Shown here: piece by piece, positions 1-10,988 of the stretch | Numbering within the stretch: the first letter of the stretch is position 1 | Layout: every line of letters starts with the position of its first letter | NCBI GenBank assembly: GCA_963855995.1 | Contig: OY979722.1 | Coordinates: 4,278,001 to 4,342,000 of the forward strand | Length of the DNA: 64,000 bases | From: Muricea muricata | Lineage: Eukaryota > Cnidaria > Anthozoa > Malacalcyonacea > Plexauridae | Direction of reading: 5' to 3' | Notes under the pieces: model-generated | Database searches by the model: none | The model's input: the letters and a program-made list of their open reading frames with translations, nothing else | What the model was told of the DNA's origin: nothing | Position numbers and translations under genes: made by a program

Positions 1-3000
1 AGATACGTGCATAAAAATAGGGGGACATGTTGCACTGCTGAGTGGCCCTACTGTTTATACCCTATACTGTGACTGAACATCTGAGTAAGGGAGAGGTTGG
101 CAATTACATCACGCACGTTTTGAAAATACATAATTTATCTGACTTTTATTTGACTTACTTTGCTATGTCCGACTTATGACTAACATGTTCCCTGGCATTC
201 TTGCTGTCGGCAACTTCGACTTCATAGCCGAGATCACTTACAACCTCCATGATGTCCCTGGGACCAATTACGTCAGGCTTGTAGGAAACACGAGCTTTTA
301 ATGCTGCCAAAGAAACAGACGCTTCCAGGACGCCATTTTGCTTTAATAAGGTCGATTCGATTAACGCAACGCATGATGCGCAAGTCATTCCTTTTATCTA
401 GACAAGCAAGAGAAATAAAATAACTCTTCAGCTTGTCCGGTGTGGAGGTCAACTCAGAGTAACACCATAAAAATCAAGTAACGGCGACGCATCTGAAAAA
501 ATACTGCATGTGCTGGGAAAACTGCAATAATGTGGACTGCGCAGAGATTTACGACATAAATTTGAGAAACCCTTTTCTTGTCGCCGTCTTCACTACTCTT
601 TACACGTGCAGAATTTTCTTGGTAATAGTAATGTTTGAGAGCATTTTTTTTGGTAATCTGGGATCGGGTGGATAGCGCTATCCATCAGATTGTTTTTTTT
701 TATAAATCCAACCATAGGCAGCCCAGTTCAGCACACTGATCCCTATATGAAACTACACACTGAATTGGGCCGCCTATGATCCAACATCAAGGAAACTGCA
801 CTCGTGCTGAACTTTAATATGGGTTTTACCAGTCACTGAACATGTTTGGAAAGTTTGAGAAACTCACTATACGGTGGATAGCGCTTTTTACCTTTCGTAT
901 AACCGACCCCTGGATGTTCTATGTTACCCACCAGTAAATCAAGCTCAGCCTTGTCGTCATCACCGATAGCTTCGGCTTCAAAACCAATTGAGGCAATTTC
1001 TGCCGCAATCTGTTCAAGACTGATTTGTGTCGGGTCATATTTCACTTCTGCTTTCTGGGCGAGTAACCCGACTAGAGCCGCCTGTATACCTGCACAGGAA
1101 GAGAAATTGCATACTGCAGCAGTAACAAGAGACGGCGGGGGTGGGATGGGGGGGGGGGGAAGGGGGCATGGTCCTAACTTTTTGCTGCAGATGAAGTTTA
1201 TCAAGTTACCACTCTTGGTTAACATTTAAGATCACCAAAACCGATAAAGTCAAACGAACTGCAGCTAACATTTCAAAGGCCAAATCCAAAGTGTAGTTTC
1301 ATGATTTAAACTTCAATGAACATTGAACACTACTTCTGTGATAATTATGATTGAACTTGGTTGATCAAGCCATGCCCCTGGTGCTATTTAAATCCCATCA
1401 TACTCCTGGCTAATTTAAGTGCAAGGTAAAAAAGTTACAAAGCCAAAATAATCAGGTTTTGTGGTTGCATGACCTTTTGAAACAAAAGTCAAAAGTCTGT
1501 TTGTGGGCTGCCACCAACCGCTACCAACAGGCTTTGTGAGTGGTTGGTCATAACAGTGAAAGACAACAAACTATAAAAATTGGTTTTCTAAAGAACGAAT
1601 AACAAACAATAATGACTTTTGTTACCAAGGTCCAATTACAAAGCCTGATCATTTTAGGCCGGTATTTATTCATTTGCTAGAAATTCGTAGTTTGGAAAAC
1701 CAATGTATATGGTTTATGCCTTTCATTGTTATCATCAACCACTCACTTTCTTGTAGGGCAGAATATCATGCTCTCTCCCCCCTAATAATTGAAGTTTAAG
1801 TTCCCTCCTAGCTGTCAAACTTACCGTGTTTTTTCATGAGATGCTTCTCAATCAGAGAAACACATGAAGAGCATGTCATTCCTTTTACTTTAAAAAACGC
1901 TTTAGCAGTATGCAGTGCTGTCTCTTCCTCGTCATTTTGAGGCAAAATATGTTTACTTTCACCTAAAAATAAATATTATGTTGTAAACTAGTCAGAGCAA
2001 CCCAGAGACATTTGTGGTCCTGGGACAATCCTGCATTCTGGGGGGGGGGGTAAATAAGTTGTGCATAGTTGTGCTTCAGTAAAAATTGCTTGAAAACTGC
2101 TATATCTGCCAAAACTTAGGGTAACACCTGCGCCTAAGACTGTTGCATCATAAGAAGGTTAAAATCAGGATAACCTTTTCAAAAGAATATGTGGCTATGA
2201 TGTCAAAAGTCCTTTTTCTCGAGGCCTTGCACAGTAAAATGAAAAATGTTTAGTCAGAATGAAATATAAATTAATTTGTTTATAAACAAAATTTTCAGGG
2301 TCTTTATGTCTTCAAGTTGCATCAGCCCCCCCCCCCCCCCACTCTACCCCACCTTCTCAGCAACCTAGCACCCAGCCTTAAAGAAGAAAAGACAACAAAA
2401 GACATACCTTCATGCAATTCAATAGATACCATGTTTTTATCATTCACTTCACACTTTGGCTTCTCTCCAGTCTCAGCATCAAAAACAGACTTTAATGATG
2501 CTTCAAAGCCCATATCCACAATTTCCTGAACCAGTGTGTCCACAGTAGTTTTTAATGGAGAAAAGGTCATGACTCCCTCTTCATCCCTCAATGAAACCTT
2601 GATGAATATTACTCCAGGAGAATCCCCCAAGTTTTGTTCAATTGTCTTTACACATGAGTTGCATGTCATACCCCTTATACCAATGGTGGCCTTTTTGTTC
2701 TTGCTCGCATAGTCCATAGCAATGTTGTCCATTTTTAATGGTTTCTAGAAGTGAGTTAACAGGGTTTATATGTTTTAGAAGAACATTGAGAATTAAATTT
2801 CAGGTATATACATGTAAAAACACAATAAAATGCTTCACGAATATTTTCAACTTTTGTAATTTATGTTAAATGATTCAGACTGTTGCAACAGTTAGAATAA
2901 AAAATGTCTAACACAGTTATCAAAATATAATTTTTTAAAATATTTTGCAAGAGGAGTGGTTGCCCCTTCCCCATATGTCTCCACCACCTCCTTCTTGTAG

Positions 3001-3654
3001 TTTTTGGAGTAGGTATAGTTTGGTCACCCTCTATATTATGAAGGGTCACTTCTGGTGACTTTGACAAAAAGGTAATAAGTATATTAATCACCATAAAAAG
3101 GTCAAGCTTTCGCTTTTCAATTGCAATTATGCAGGGCCTGGCTAGAGCGTTAATTGGAAGGGGGGGGTGTATATTCATATATTCGTGTTATGACCAACTA
3201 ATTTCTTTTGAAATCAGTTGTCATTAGGGTTAATTTCAAAAGAAATTAGTCGGGCATAACACGAATATATGAATATACACCCCCCCAATTAACGCTCTAG
3301 CCACAGCCCTGCAATTATGGCAATTTACTTGCGGTAGTTGCACTGCATGTAAGCACACATTCCCAGAAATAATTTATTCATAGAATTGTTCATTGACTGA
3401 GCACCCAAGACAAAACAGATATTGTTTACTAGTGGGCTACAAACTTGTCGAGCTAACAAACAATGGATGGCTAATATACTAAGGTAGTGTTATATTATGG
3501 CTTAATGAGTTCATAGCTAGAATCAACCAACAAAACTCAAGCAAAACGTTATATACACCTGAATACAGCAACATTTAATTCGATACTCGTACTAAAATGG
3601 AGCCTTATATATTACCTCTTCCAGTAAACTCTGCTGCTCTGGGTTCCCCAACAT
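1..3654 (-). CDS. ATP7: Copper-transporting P-type ATPase (ATP7A/B homologue), N-terminal part
   Basis: Copper pump of the secretory pathway; cytosolic N-terminal HMA domains receive Cu(I) from the chaperone ATOX1. Five coding exons are visible: 3654-3616, 2744-2322 region (donor after GAATTGCATGAAG, about 2407), 1962-1825, 1089-932 and 397-159; the gene continues beyond the left edge, so the membrane and ATPase domains are not seen. All junction phases agree. The start ATG at 3654 has an in-frame TAG upstream and gives MLGNPEQQSLLEE before KPLKMDN. Three HMA domains follow, each with a copper-binding GMTCxxC motif: GMTCNSC (exon 2), GMTCSSC (split between exons 3 and 4) and GMTCASC (exon 5). 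HMA1 is followed by IVDMGFEAS, as in vertebrate ATP7. Vertebrates have six HMA domains; how many lie beyond the window is unknown. Divergent from GCSH. Confidence 0.93.
659..912. mobile_element. MITE family B copy in ATP7 intron
   Basis: Ends are inverted copies of a GGTTGTACGAAAGGTGAATA / GCTATCCACC type sequence: GATCGGGTGGATAGCGCTAT at the left and GGTGGATAGCGC...CTTTCGTATAACCGACCCC at the right. The same right half (from TGCTGAACTTTAATATGGG) recurs at 51486-51594 and a short relic lies at 13231-13285. It carries a nested 66-bp element at 713-778. Confidence 0.6.
713..778. mobile_element. 66-bp palindromic element nested in MITE B
   Basis: Begins CATAGGCAGCCCAGTTCA and ends TGAATTGGGCCGCCTATG, the inverted copy. 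It is flanked by a perfect 7-bp target duplication ATCCAAC (706-712 and 779-785). Same family as 39311-39461. Confidence 0.75.
3119..3331. repeat. Palindromic foldback element in ATP7 intron 1
   Basis: Two near-identical inverted arms (about 3119-3205 and 3233-3331) share GGCTAGAGCGTTAATTGG, a run of G/C, TATTCATATATTCGTG and AATTTCTTTTGAAAT. Related sequence with AATTGGGGG plus ATATTCATAT recurs at about 21494-21612 and 49276-49365, so this is a dispersed family. Confidence 0.75.
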
Positions 3655-5762
3655 CCTGGGATCCAAACTGACTAACAACTATAACTACTATTATTTTCTA
3701 ACCAGTTTGACTTAATCTGAATGAGATATTTCATACCCCTGAGAAAATTATTTGCGACTATTTACAATGGTAAAATATTTAACGAGCTTATTAAACATGC
3801 ATCATGTGACTTTTGTATTTGTCAAAGGCTCCTCTGTTTATATGAATTTTGAATTAGAAACTAGAAATATATTAAATGTATTCTTTGAGATCTTTGTTTC
3901 ATCAGGAAAAGCCACTTACGATGCGGGTACAGTAAGGAAAAAAATCGAACACAAACCGCGACCTTTAACATATAAGGTAAAGTATGCAAAGGTGATTTTA
4001 CACCGCTCAAAACGTAAACATGAAAAGTATCATATTTCTATTTGTTTGGCTGTAGGCTATAGATTTAGATTATTGATCGGCGACGACAGTGTCCTAACCT
4101 TGAGCAAAATTTTAACTTAAATCCCAGTCAAAATAGCTCAACCTCTCAATTATACGCCAGTAATAACAAGAGTTGGACTTTACAGCTATAGGGTAATATA
4201 TCCCACGGTGATATTGAACATGCAAACCAGACATCAGTCAATATTGTAAGAGATACATAAATTCTCCAAGTACGGAAAGGCGCGCATTTAAAGTTCACAA
4301 AAGGTTTTTTTTAGGTTTTTTTCGTGCCTCAAATATGAAAAATCAATAGATATTTTGCTGTCGAACTTTTAAAAGATTAATCATTAAATACTAATGTACA
4401 AAGTAATTAAATACCAATGTACAAAGGCAGAAATTGGCCTTGTATATTAATTTCATTTAAGTAAATACGATATATCGAAAACAACAAATGCGCAAAAACG
4501 GTTTATCCGACCGAAAATCATATTTCTGAAACTATGCCTCGCGATATAACAGCATTAAAATGATGACCAAGACCAAACATTATTGACGCCAGGCGGAGAA
4601 GAACAAATATGGCGTCATACAACCTGTTTACTAAATTTCTTGAAACAAAGTCGCTATTTTCAGCAATCACATGCAACAAGAGTGTTATAATACAACATTT
4701 CCCTTACCTTTTGACGTTTTTAATGAGAAAACTTCAATTTATAGTGATAGTTAAAAAAGATTAGATGTCGTTGTTTACGCTCTTACGAATGAATTCGTTT
4801 CAGCACAACACATATCACATGACTAAAGCTTTGCACCTTTACCAAGTTAAAGGTGCCAAGCGTTAGTCACGTGTTTATTTTGAAGTTACGTCATATAATT
4901 CCGTGTTTGAATCACGAGGAACGGAAATGACTTGCAATTTTGAAAAAGATGAATCGCCAGGATGACTATGCATTTTAATCACGAAATGAACTGGTCCAAT
5001 CAAATCCCTTACCTTAACCGCTTGGCCATTCATATCAAATATTCATTTACATTCATATTTCATGACTGCTGCCAACAAGTTCATAGTTGTAGTCAACAAT
5101 ATCGTTCGTGCATGCCTAATTATCAGGCCGCAAATTGCTCTAACACTGCTGAACAATATTGTTGACGATATTAAACAACGTGGGCAGGAAAGCATTGTTC
5201 ATTGGTATGTTGTTTTCAGCAACTTAGGCTGTGAAAAATTTCGCCTTGGTAATATCATGAATAGTTAAAGAGAACTACAATCCATGTTAATATGGATACT
5301 GTTTTTCATACTCCAATTAATCAGTTGTCATTATATATCCACTCTACATCTTCTGCAAAATAAACTATCGATATATTGACCTTTTCGTCCTGAATAGATA
5401 AAACTACCAAATGCCTGTAACCGCTATCACTTGCAACCATTGCGCTAGTGAGGCTAGTATACCCAAGTATACCGAAGACCGAAGTTGGGTTAGGCAGGTT
5501 GGTAGATATTATGAATAAATAAGCCAAACCGTCATTAATACCATCAAGATACCTGCCCTTCCTATAATACAATCCTCAAATAAGACAAATCAAATTTGTC
5601 GTTCTTAAAGAAAGACCAATTAGTTATTTCGTGACTATTTATTGCGTGACATGACAGTATAATCCAATCAGTGAACTCACTGAATCTAATCAACGTGTGT
5701 ATCAACAATAAATTAATTAAACATTGTTGCATAAATTATGCTAATTTCCTTATTCCACAAAA
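3655..5762. other. Divergent intergenic region between ATP7 and GCSH
   Basis: About 2.1 kb separating the two divergent start codons; it must hold both promoters and the untranslated leaders. ORFs here, such as one at 3752-4120, have AT-rich composition and no recognisable domain. A small hairpin lies at 4811-4875 (25-bp arms, CACATGACTAAAGC versus its inverted copy ending AGTCACGTG). No convincing TATA box or further exon could be assigned. Confidence 0.4.
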
Positions 5763-7910
5763 ATGGCTACTTTTGGCGTTGGACGAAGAGCGCTAACTGT
5801 GCTGAATTCGCGTCTTATTTCTCCTGTTTTAGCTTGTAAATCCACTCTTTGTAGACGAATACACACCTCATGGTTGCTTAGTACAGGTAATACACATAAA
5901 AGTGTCTGCTCAAACCTGTATATAATTTGGTGTATAACTTTTTTATGATTATTAGCGCGTGTGTACTTGTTTGGGGACCTGTTTGTCTTCAAGTACCTTT
6001 GACAAAACATTACTAGGATTGCAATATTGCATGGGGAAAGGGCTTTATTCATTTATAAATACACGGACAGGAATGTATAAATTACTGTGAAATATATCTA
6101 CATAAAAATGTTCCTGAAAGCAAAACCAAAATTATGATAATGTACAATATTATATAAATCATTATCTTGGAATTTTGGAAATTTACACAATGTCCTTGGT
6201 CGAAAGTTTGTCAGCTGCGCCAAAGATCTCTCGCGTGGCATAGAGTCATTTCTGTATATTTTGACGCAGGAGAATCACAATCTCTGGTGCAGGAAATGCA
6301 AACTTTCCACCATGGCACAATGTACAATTCACGAAGAAATAGAGGTCGGACTGTGACTATTTTGCTTGGAGTGGGAGGTGTTCCTCTATCTTACTGATCA
6401 TATCAATTCTGTTGATAAACTTACTTGCATTTTCCAGTAAATTTACCTACAGGTCATGGAGTTTGCAAAATCAGAAATTGTATGGTGACACCCCCACATA
6501 CATATGCTTGTTATACCCCAGCCAAAAAATCATCTCTTGTCAGAAGTTGTACACTTGAGAAAAAACACATCACCAAAAAAGTGGATGTTTCTGTTTTTCG
6601 CATTTGATTTTTTTGTCTTGTAATTATTCCTATTAAGTAATCAAAATAATTCACCTTAAAGTCTTTAATAGCAGATTAGTTTATGTAAAAAATGCACTGT
6701 CTCATATTTTTTAATTTGCCTTAGGCTGTGACATGTAAATTCGTTTTGTACAATAAAGTTGCACAATTATTTCTCTCCATCATGTTATAGTAAAGGCATG
6801 CCCTGGTCTGCTTATTACTGGTCATTGATGCAAGAATGCAAATCAGGAAGTCAAAAAAGATTTCGACCACATTTAGCTATCTTAAACAAGCATATGCTTT
6901 CACAGAGTCAGCCAGCAATATGATTACACTGACATGACTCAAATACTTTGAATAGAAAGAAAATTCACGAAAGAACATGAATGGATTTTGATGTCAAATG
7001 ATGTTGGAACTGTAGGGATCTCTGATCATGCACAAGTTAGTGCTTTATGTTAGATCTATGTTGTATTGAAAAAAATGATGGGGTTCATCTTAGCTGAGAC
7101 TACGAATGATAACAATATTATAACCGCATGATTGTGTTTTGTACTTTTTAGAATCTCTTGGGAGATATTGTATATGTTGAATTACCAGAAGTTGGAAACA
7201 GTGTTGAACAACATGGTAAACATAATATTTTATGTCTAATGGTTCAATGTGCTTTAATTTAAGTGGAAACCACACAATGATATTCAAATTGGGAACAGTT
7301 GAGGAAAGTTTATCATCAACTATTGGTCCTCCCATGCTGATCCCATGCATCATCAACTATAGGTCCTCCCATGCTGATCCCATGCATCATCAACTATAGG
7401 TCCTCCCATGCTGGTTCACTTACCCTGCTGAAACACAGGAGACTGACTGTATAATCCTTTAAGAATTTCCATAGGATTTTTTCCATGGGATGTGAATTCA
7501 TTCAAATTTTTTAACATGTTGCAAACTAAAATTTCTCTCTACTTCCAGACATATTTGGTGTTGTTGAAAGTGTAAAGGCAGCAAGTGACTTGTATTCACC
7601 TGCTACTGGTGAAATAGTTGAAGTGAATGAGAAATTAACTGAATCCCCAAATTTAGTCAATGAAGACCCATATGAGGAAGGTAGTGTGGAACCTTTTTAC
7701 ACATTCTTGCTGAAACAGTTTCTGATCAACTCAATAGCTAGTTTAGTATGCATGATCAATGAAACAAATCATGCAAAGTACATTAAGTGTATTTACCTTA
7801 TTTCTAAAGGTTGGATTGCAAAGATTAAGCTATCAAATATGTCTGAACTTGATGACCTTATGGATGAAGCTGCATATGATGACTTTGTCAGGAAAAGTGA
7901 AGACGAATGA
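5763..7910 (+). CDS. GCSH: Glycine cleavage system H protein, mitochondrial
   Basis: Lipoyl carrier that shuttles the aminomethyl group between the P, T and L proteins of the mitochondrial glycine cleavage complex. Five exons, 5763-5886, 6956-7035, 7152-7215, 7549-7680 and 7810-7910, join in phase to 166 residues, close to the human precursor (173). Exon 1 encodes an Arg-rich, acid-free N terminus starting [17 protein letters not shown], a typical mitochondrial presequence. Exon 2 gives KFTKEHEWI and [10 protein letters not shown], exon 3 [13 protein letters not shown], exon 4 the lipoylation site ESVKAAS (Lys is the lipoyl acceptor) and [14 protein letters not shown], and exon 5 [17 protein letters not shown] before the stop. 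The exon 2 acceptor (AATAG at 6951-6955) has a weak pyrimidine tract. Its polyadenylation signal is not certain; AATAAA occurs near 8246. Confidence 0.95.
7315..7412. repeat. 37-bp direct tandem repeat, about 2.7 copies
   Basis: Units containing TAGGTCCTCCCATGCTGATC start at 7321, 7358 and 7395, an exact 37-bp period, in GCSH intron 3. They look like a recent slippage or minisatellite; no function is implied. Confidence 0.85.
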
Positions 7911-9042
7911 TGTGTTTGGCAACTTGCACACACAAGAATGATTGTATAAAATTTACTTCAACTTCTTTGAACTGTGTCTGAAAACATCACAAAACCCTGA
8001 ACAAAACTATATAATATAATATATAACAGCATGATAGCAAAAATTAACTAAATGTTTTGTTATATATTTGGCACCATAACATATTTTTTTCTGAATGTTG
8101 TCACCTATAAACATGCACACTTTCTTCTGGTATTAAATTGCTAAAAGTAAACTTTTTTAATTCAGTCTCTGACCAAACATTAATGTTCAGCTTTAGCGTG
8201 ATATTGATGACCAGGGGGATTAAACCGTTGGTAACTTGCTGTGATGAATAAATTCATCTGACATTAGATATAATAGAGCAAGGTGTATTGCTGCCCAATG
8301 GGTAAAATAGCACATCATATTCTACATTATAGCTGGGCACGTATAACAACACATCTTGTATGTTTGGAAGGTTGTGCTACTAAAAATTTATAATAGGTCA
8401 ATTAGCACTGCTTTGGCCTTGTCAAATGGATAAACATACATGACTCTGTGTGGACTGTTGGATACTTTATTTTTACCTACAATACTATACTGTTGTTTAC
8501 TGAATAATTAAGGTTACTTAATTTCTTTACCATAAGTTTACATTATTATTTACATTAACTTAATGCCATCTGAAGTGTTTGATGTTTCCTGCAAATTCTC
8601 TCATCACAAGTGAATACCACATTTACCATACAAAACGCTAGGACTGCTTCACACAGTTAATTTCATCCACTCTAAAACTTCAAGAGGTCTTGACTTAGCT
8701 TTAGAGCTTCATAAACTATTTCTGTACAATAACATGTAATAACATCTGTAATGATGCGAATAGCAAGTTTACACTGACTTCTCATATATTATATTGCCCC
8801 ATATTTCTCGACTACAAAATACACCTTTTCATAAATGGTGATGTCATTTGGAAATCACACAGACTTCAAAAAACTTGGAGAGGGATTACAGTCCTTGATG
8901 TAAACAAATGATCTGTTTACATTTAGAACTGCTATATTTGTAAAATATGATTTACGAACTGAATATCTGAAAAAATACAAATTAATTCAAATACAACATT
9001 CACAATTTCATAAATGACATCACAATGAGGAAAAACAATGGT
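7911..9042. other. Convergent 3' region of GCSH and msrA
   Basis: Contains the two 3' untranslated regions pointing at each other and the msrA SECIS element (8651-8727). Apart from that structure and AATAAA-type signals it is AT-rich, with no ORF of interest. Confidence 0.5.
8651..8727 (-). promoter_or_regulatory. SECIS element in the msrA 3' UTR
   Basis: On the minus strand: quartet strand ATGA (8712-8709), one A, an 11-bp helix GCTCTAAAGCT (8707-8697) pairing with AGTTTTAGAGT (8679-8669, two G-U pairs), an apical loop opening with the conserved AA (8696-8695), then the opposing GGAT (8668-8665). This gives the non-Watson-Crick U-U, G-A, A-G pairs of the SECIS core. Helix I continues with TAGTTT (8718-8713) against AAATTA (8663-8658), and after a small internal loop with ACAG (8725-8722) against CTGT (8656-8653). 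The 12-nt spacing from ATGA to AA is canonical. It starts about 330 nt after the msrA stop codon and would direct selenocysteine insertion at the in-frame TGA. Confidence 0.88.
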
Positions 9043-10988
9043 TTAAAAAAGCATTTTGCATACAGCATTAGCTACACCTGGAGCCAGATTCAGTGTCTTA
9101 ACCTCAGCATCAAACTGTTTCTTGGAGCCATTTTGTCCAAGGTATCCATTCAGGCGTGCTGCAATTGTTGAGTCCTTTAATTCTTCGTTATTCAACTGTA
9201 GCGAAGCCAAGATGTTCCCATGTGCACGTAACCTGTACTTCTGATGATAGCTAAACAAATGCACATATTAGAGGGCATTTTTCGTTAAGTGCCAATGAAA
9301 TTATAAATGAGTAAAATAGTAACAAAGGCTTACTCTTCAGCATCATAGAATGTGTTGGCTGGTAGAATATCTGTTGCGATAGTTTTCTTTGATCTGCTGT
9401 ACTCAGCCTTAGCACTCTCTTCAGCTAATCTTTTCTGCTCATCATTGTGATAGAATATTGCTGACTTATACTGAGCTGATCGTTTTTGTGTATAGTTGTG
9501 CCCTTCCCAGAATACTTTCAAGATATTACTGAAGTTGGTCACTTTTGGATCATATTCCACCTGTAGTGTCTCAGTATGGTCACCCCTGGAAAGAAGTGTT
9601 AACCATGTTACTAACATATAAAGTTCATTATGTGCTGAATTGTCCATATCCTTGATCATTACCTATGGTATCTCTATTTAGACAAGCAAAATGAAAGTAA
9701 TAAAGAGCAAATTTCAGTTTAGGGAAAGTCAACAAATGGATTTTTTCTACATTGTGGATTTGTCCCACAATTGCTTCACTCCACCCCCCCCCCCCCCCCC
9801 CCACTCTATCTGTGACTAGTTTAATGGGTTTTCAAAGTAAAGAATAAAGTTATGATTTTACAGTCACTATTGGACCTAAGATGCGAAAATTGACCTCGCT
9901 TGAACAAAAAATGTCAAATTCCTGTAGCCTCCCCCCCCTTCCCCCAACCGTACCTTGCAGCTTCACAGATTGACAGGTGGCTACACAACACTCTATCTTT
10001 GCCAAGTAATGAAAAAGGATTCTAAAATTGCTCAACACTAGGGCAGAATGGCTCAATCAAACATATTAAACGTCGACAGCCTTTTACAATTTGCATTAGA
10101 TTTAAGCATTAAATTGTGATTTTATCTTTTATACTGCAATAAATCACAGAAATAATAAGTATTCATTATTCCTCCATGCCAAACTTAGTCAAAACAAAAT
10201 AGCTAAAACCATGATAGGCAGCAATTAGAATCAATCTGTGACTCTGCTTGCTGCACTCTATTATATATTTCAACTATGCAACTACATAGAAAGAGAGCTG
10301 TATACTGTTTATAAAGAGAACTTTATACTCTTTATACAGAGTTTTATATTTTTAGAGTCTTTCGTTATTATATAATAAAACATAAAAATTTCTTTCACTT
10401 TATATAAATCATGCGAGTTGGTATTAATTGGTATAAGTGGGGTTAAACTTAAACCGCTGTGTTTTCTTCCATTTACTAAGCGAAACTCCTCGACAAAACA
10501 TTTTTTTAAATTAAAAGTTAAGTTTTAAATTGAAGACATATTAATTACCAATTACAAAGCAACTGGAAGTTATAATATATGTGGACTACAGGCAGTGATA
10601 TATGATTACCTAACATGACGCAATCGAGAACTGAAATTTTCCCAAGTACTAGTCTATAGAAAATTAATGCTAAATTGATATTTTAACATACTTACAAGCT
10701 CCTATACGTCGGGTTCTTCTTGTGCCCGCCAGTATAGCCAACTCGGGTTTTCACGATCCCCGGGACGCAGCCAAACTGCGACTCGGGGAACCAAAATCAT
10801 CCCATGGCAAAAGTGGCCGTTTCTGTCATCTTCGAAACCTCGTTCGAGCTCATGGCCTTTCTCACCGATGCTGCTGCTGAGCTTTTACCAAATGTTCGGG
10901 CAAGAAATGTCAACACCGACGACATGAACGGCAAGAGAACAACACAACCAAGTACGACCGATACGGCGCTTAAAAATCCCAGTTTCAT
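9043..10988 (-). CDS. msrA: Peptide methionine sulfoxide reductase MsrA, selenocysteine form
   Basis: Reduces methionine-S-sulfoxide in proteins and free Met-SO. Three exons, 10988-10696, 9585-9334 and 9250-9043, join in phase to 250 residues if TGA at 10799-10797 is read as Sec. The catalytic motif is then TFAMG-Sec-FWFPESQFG in place of the usual GCFW; downstream frame stays open and fully MsrA-like (VGYTGGHKKNPTYRSLGDHTE across the first junction, then YDPKVT, KVFWEGH, QYKSAIFYH, TFYDAEDYHQKY). The ATG at 10988 gives a hydrophobic N-terminal segment, KLGFLSAVSVVLGCVVLLP, so secretion or membrane anchoring is likely. A Cys four residues from the C terminus (NAVCKMLF) could be a resolving cysteine. 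Sec-type MsrA is known from Chlamydomonas and some bacteria and is reported from some invertebrates. A SECIS lies in the 3' UTR. An ordinary gene finder would truncate the protein at TGA. Confidence 0.93.

Noticed and set aside
921-1229. Plus-strand ORF over ATP7 exon 4
   Set aside because: Antisense of the HMA2 exon plus a poly-G stretch.
3752-4120. 122-codon plus-strand ORF between ATP7 and GCSH
   Set aside because: AT-driven composition, no domain and no matching splice context; the region is the divergent promoter area.
6425-6607. Candidate GCSH exon after TTTCCAG at 6439
   Set aside because: Translates to nothing H-protein-like and has no in-phase donor; the true exon 2 is 6956-7035, which gives the expected KFTKEHEW.
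8832-9032. Alternative SECIS with GTGATGTCATTT pairing to AAATGACATCAC
   Set aside because: The 12-bp helix is perfect but the loop is about 160 nt, far too long for a SECIS, and there is no suitable apical AA. The structure at 8651-8727 fits all rules.
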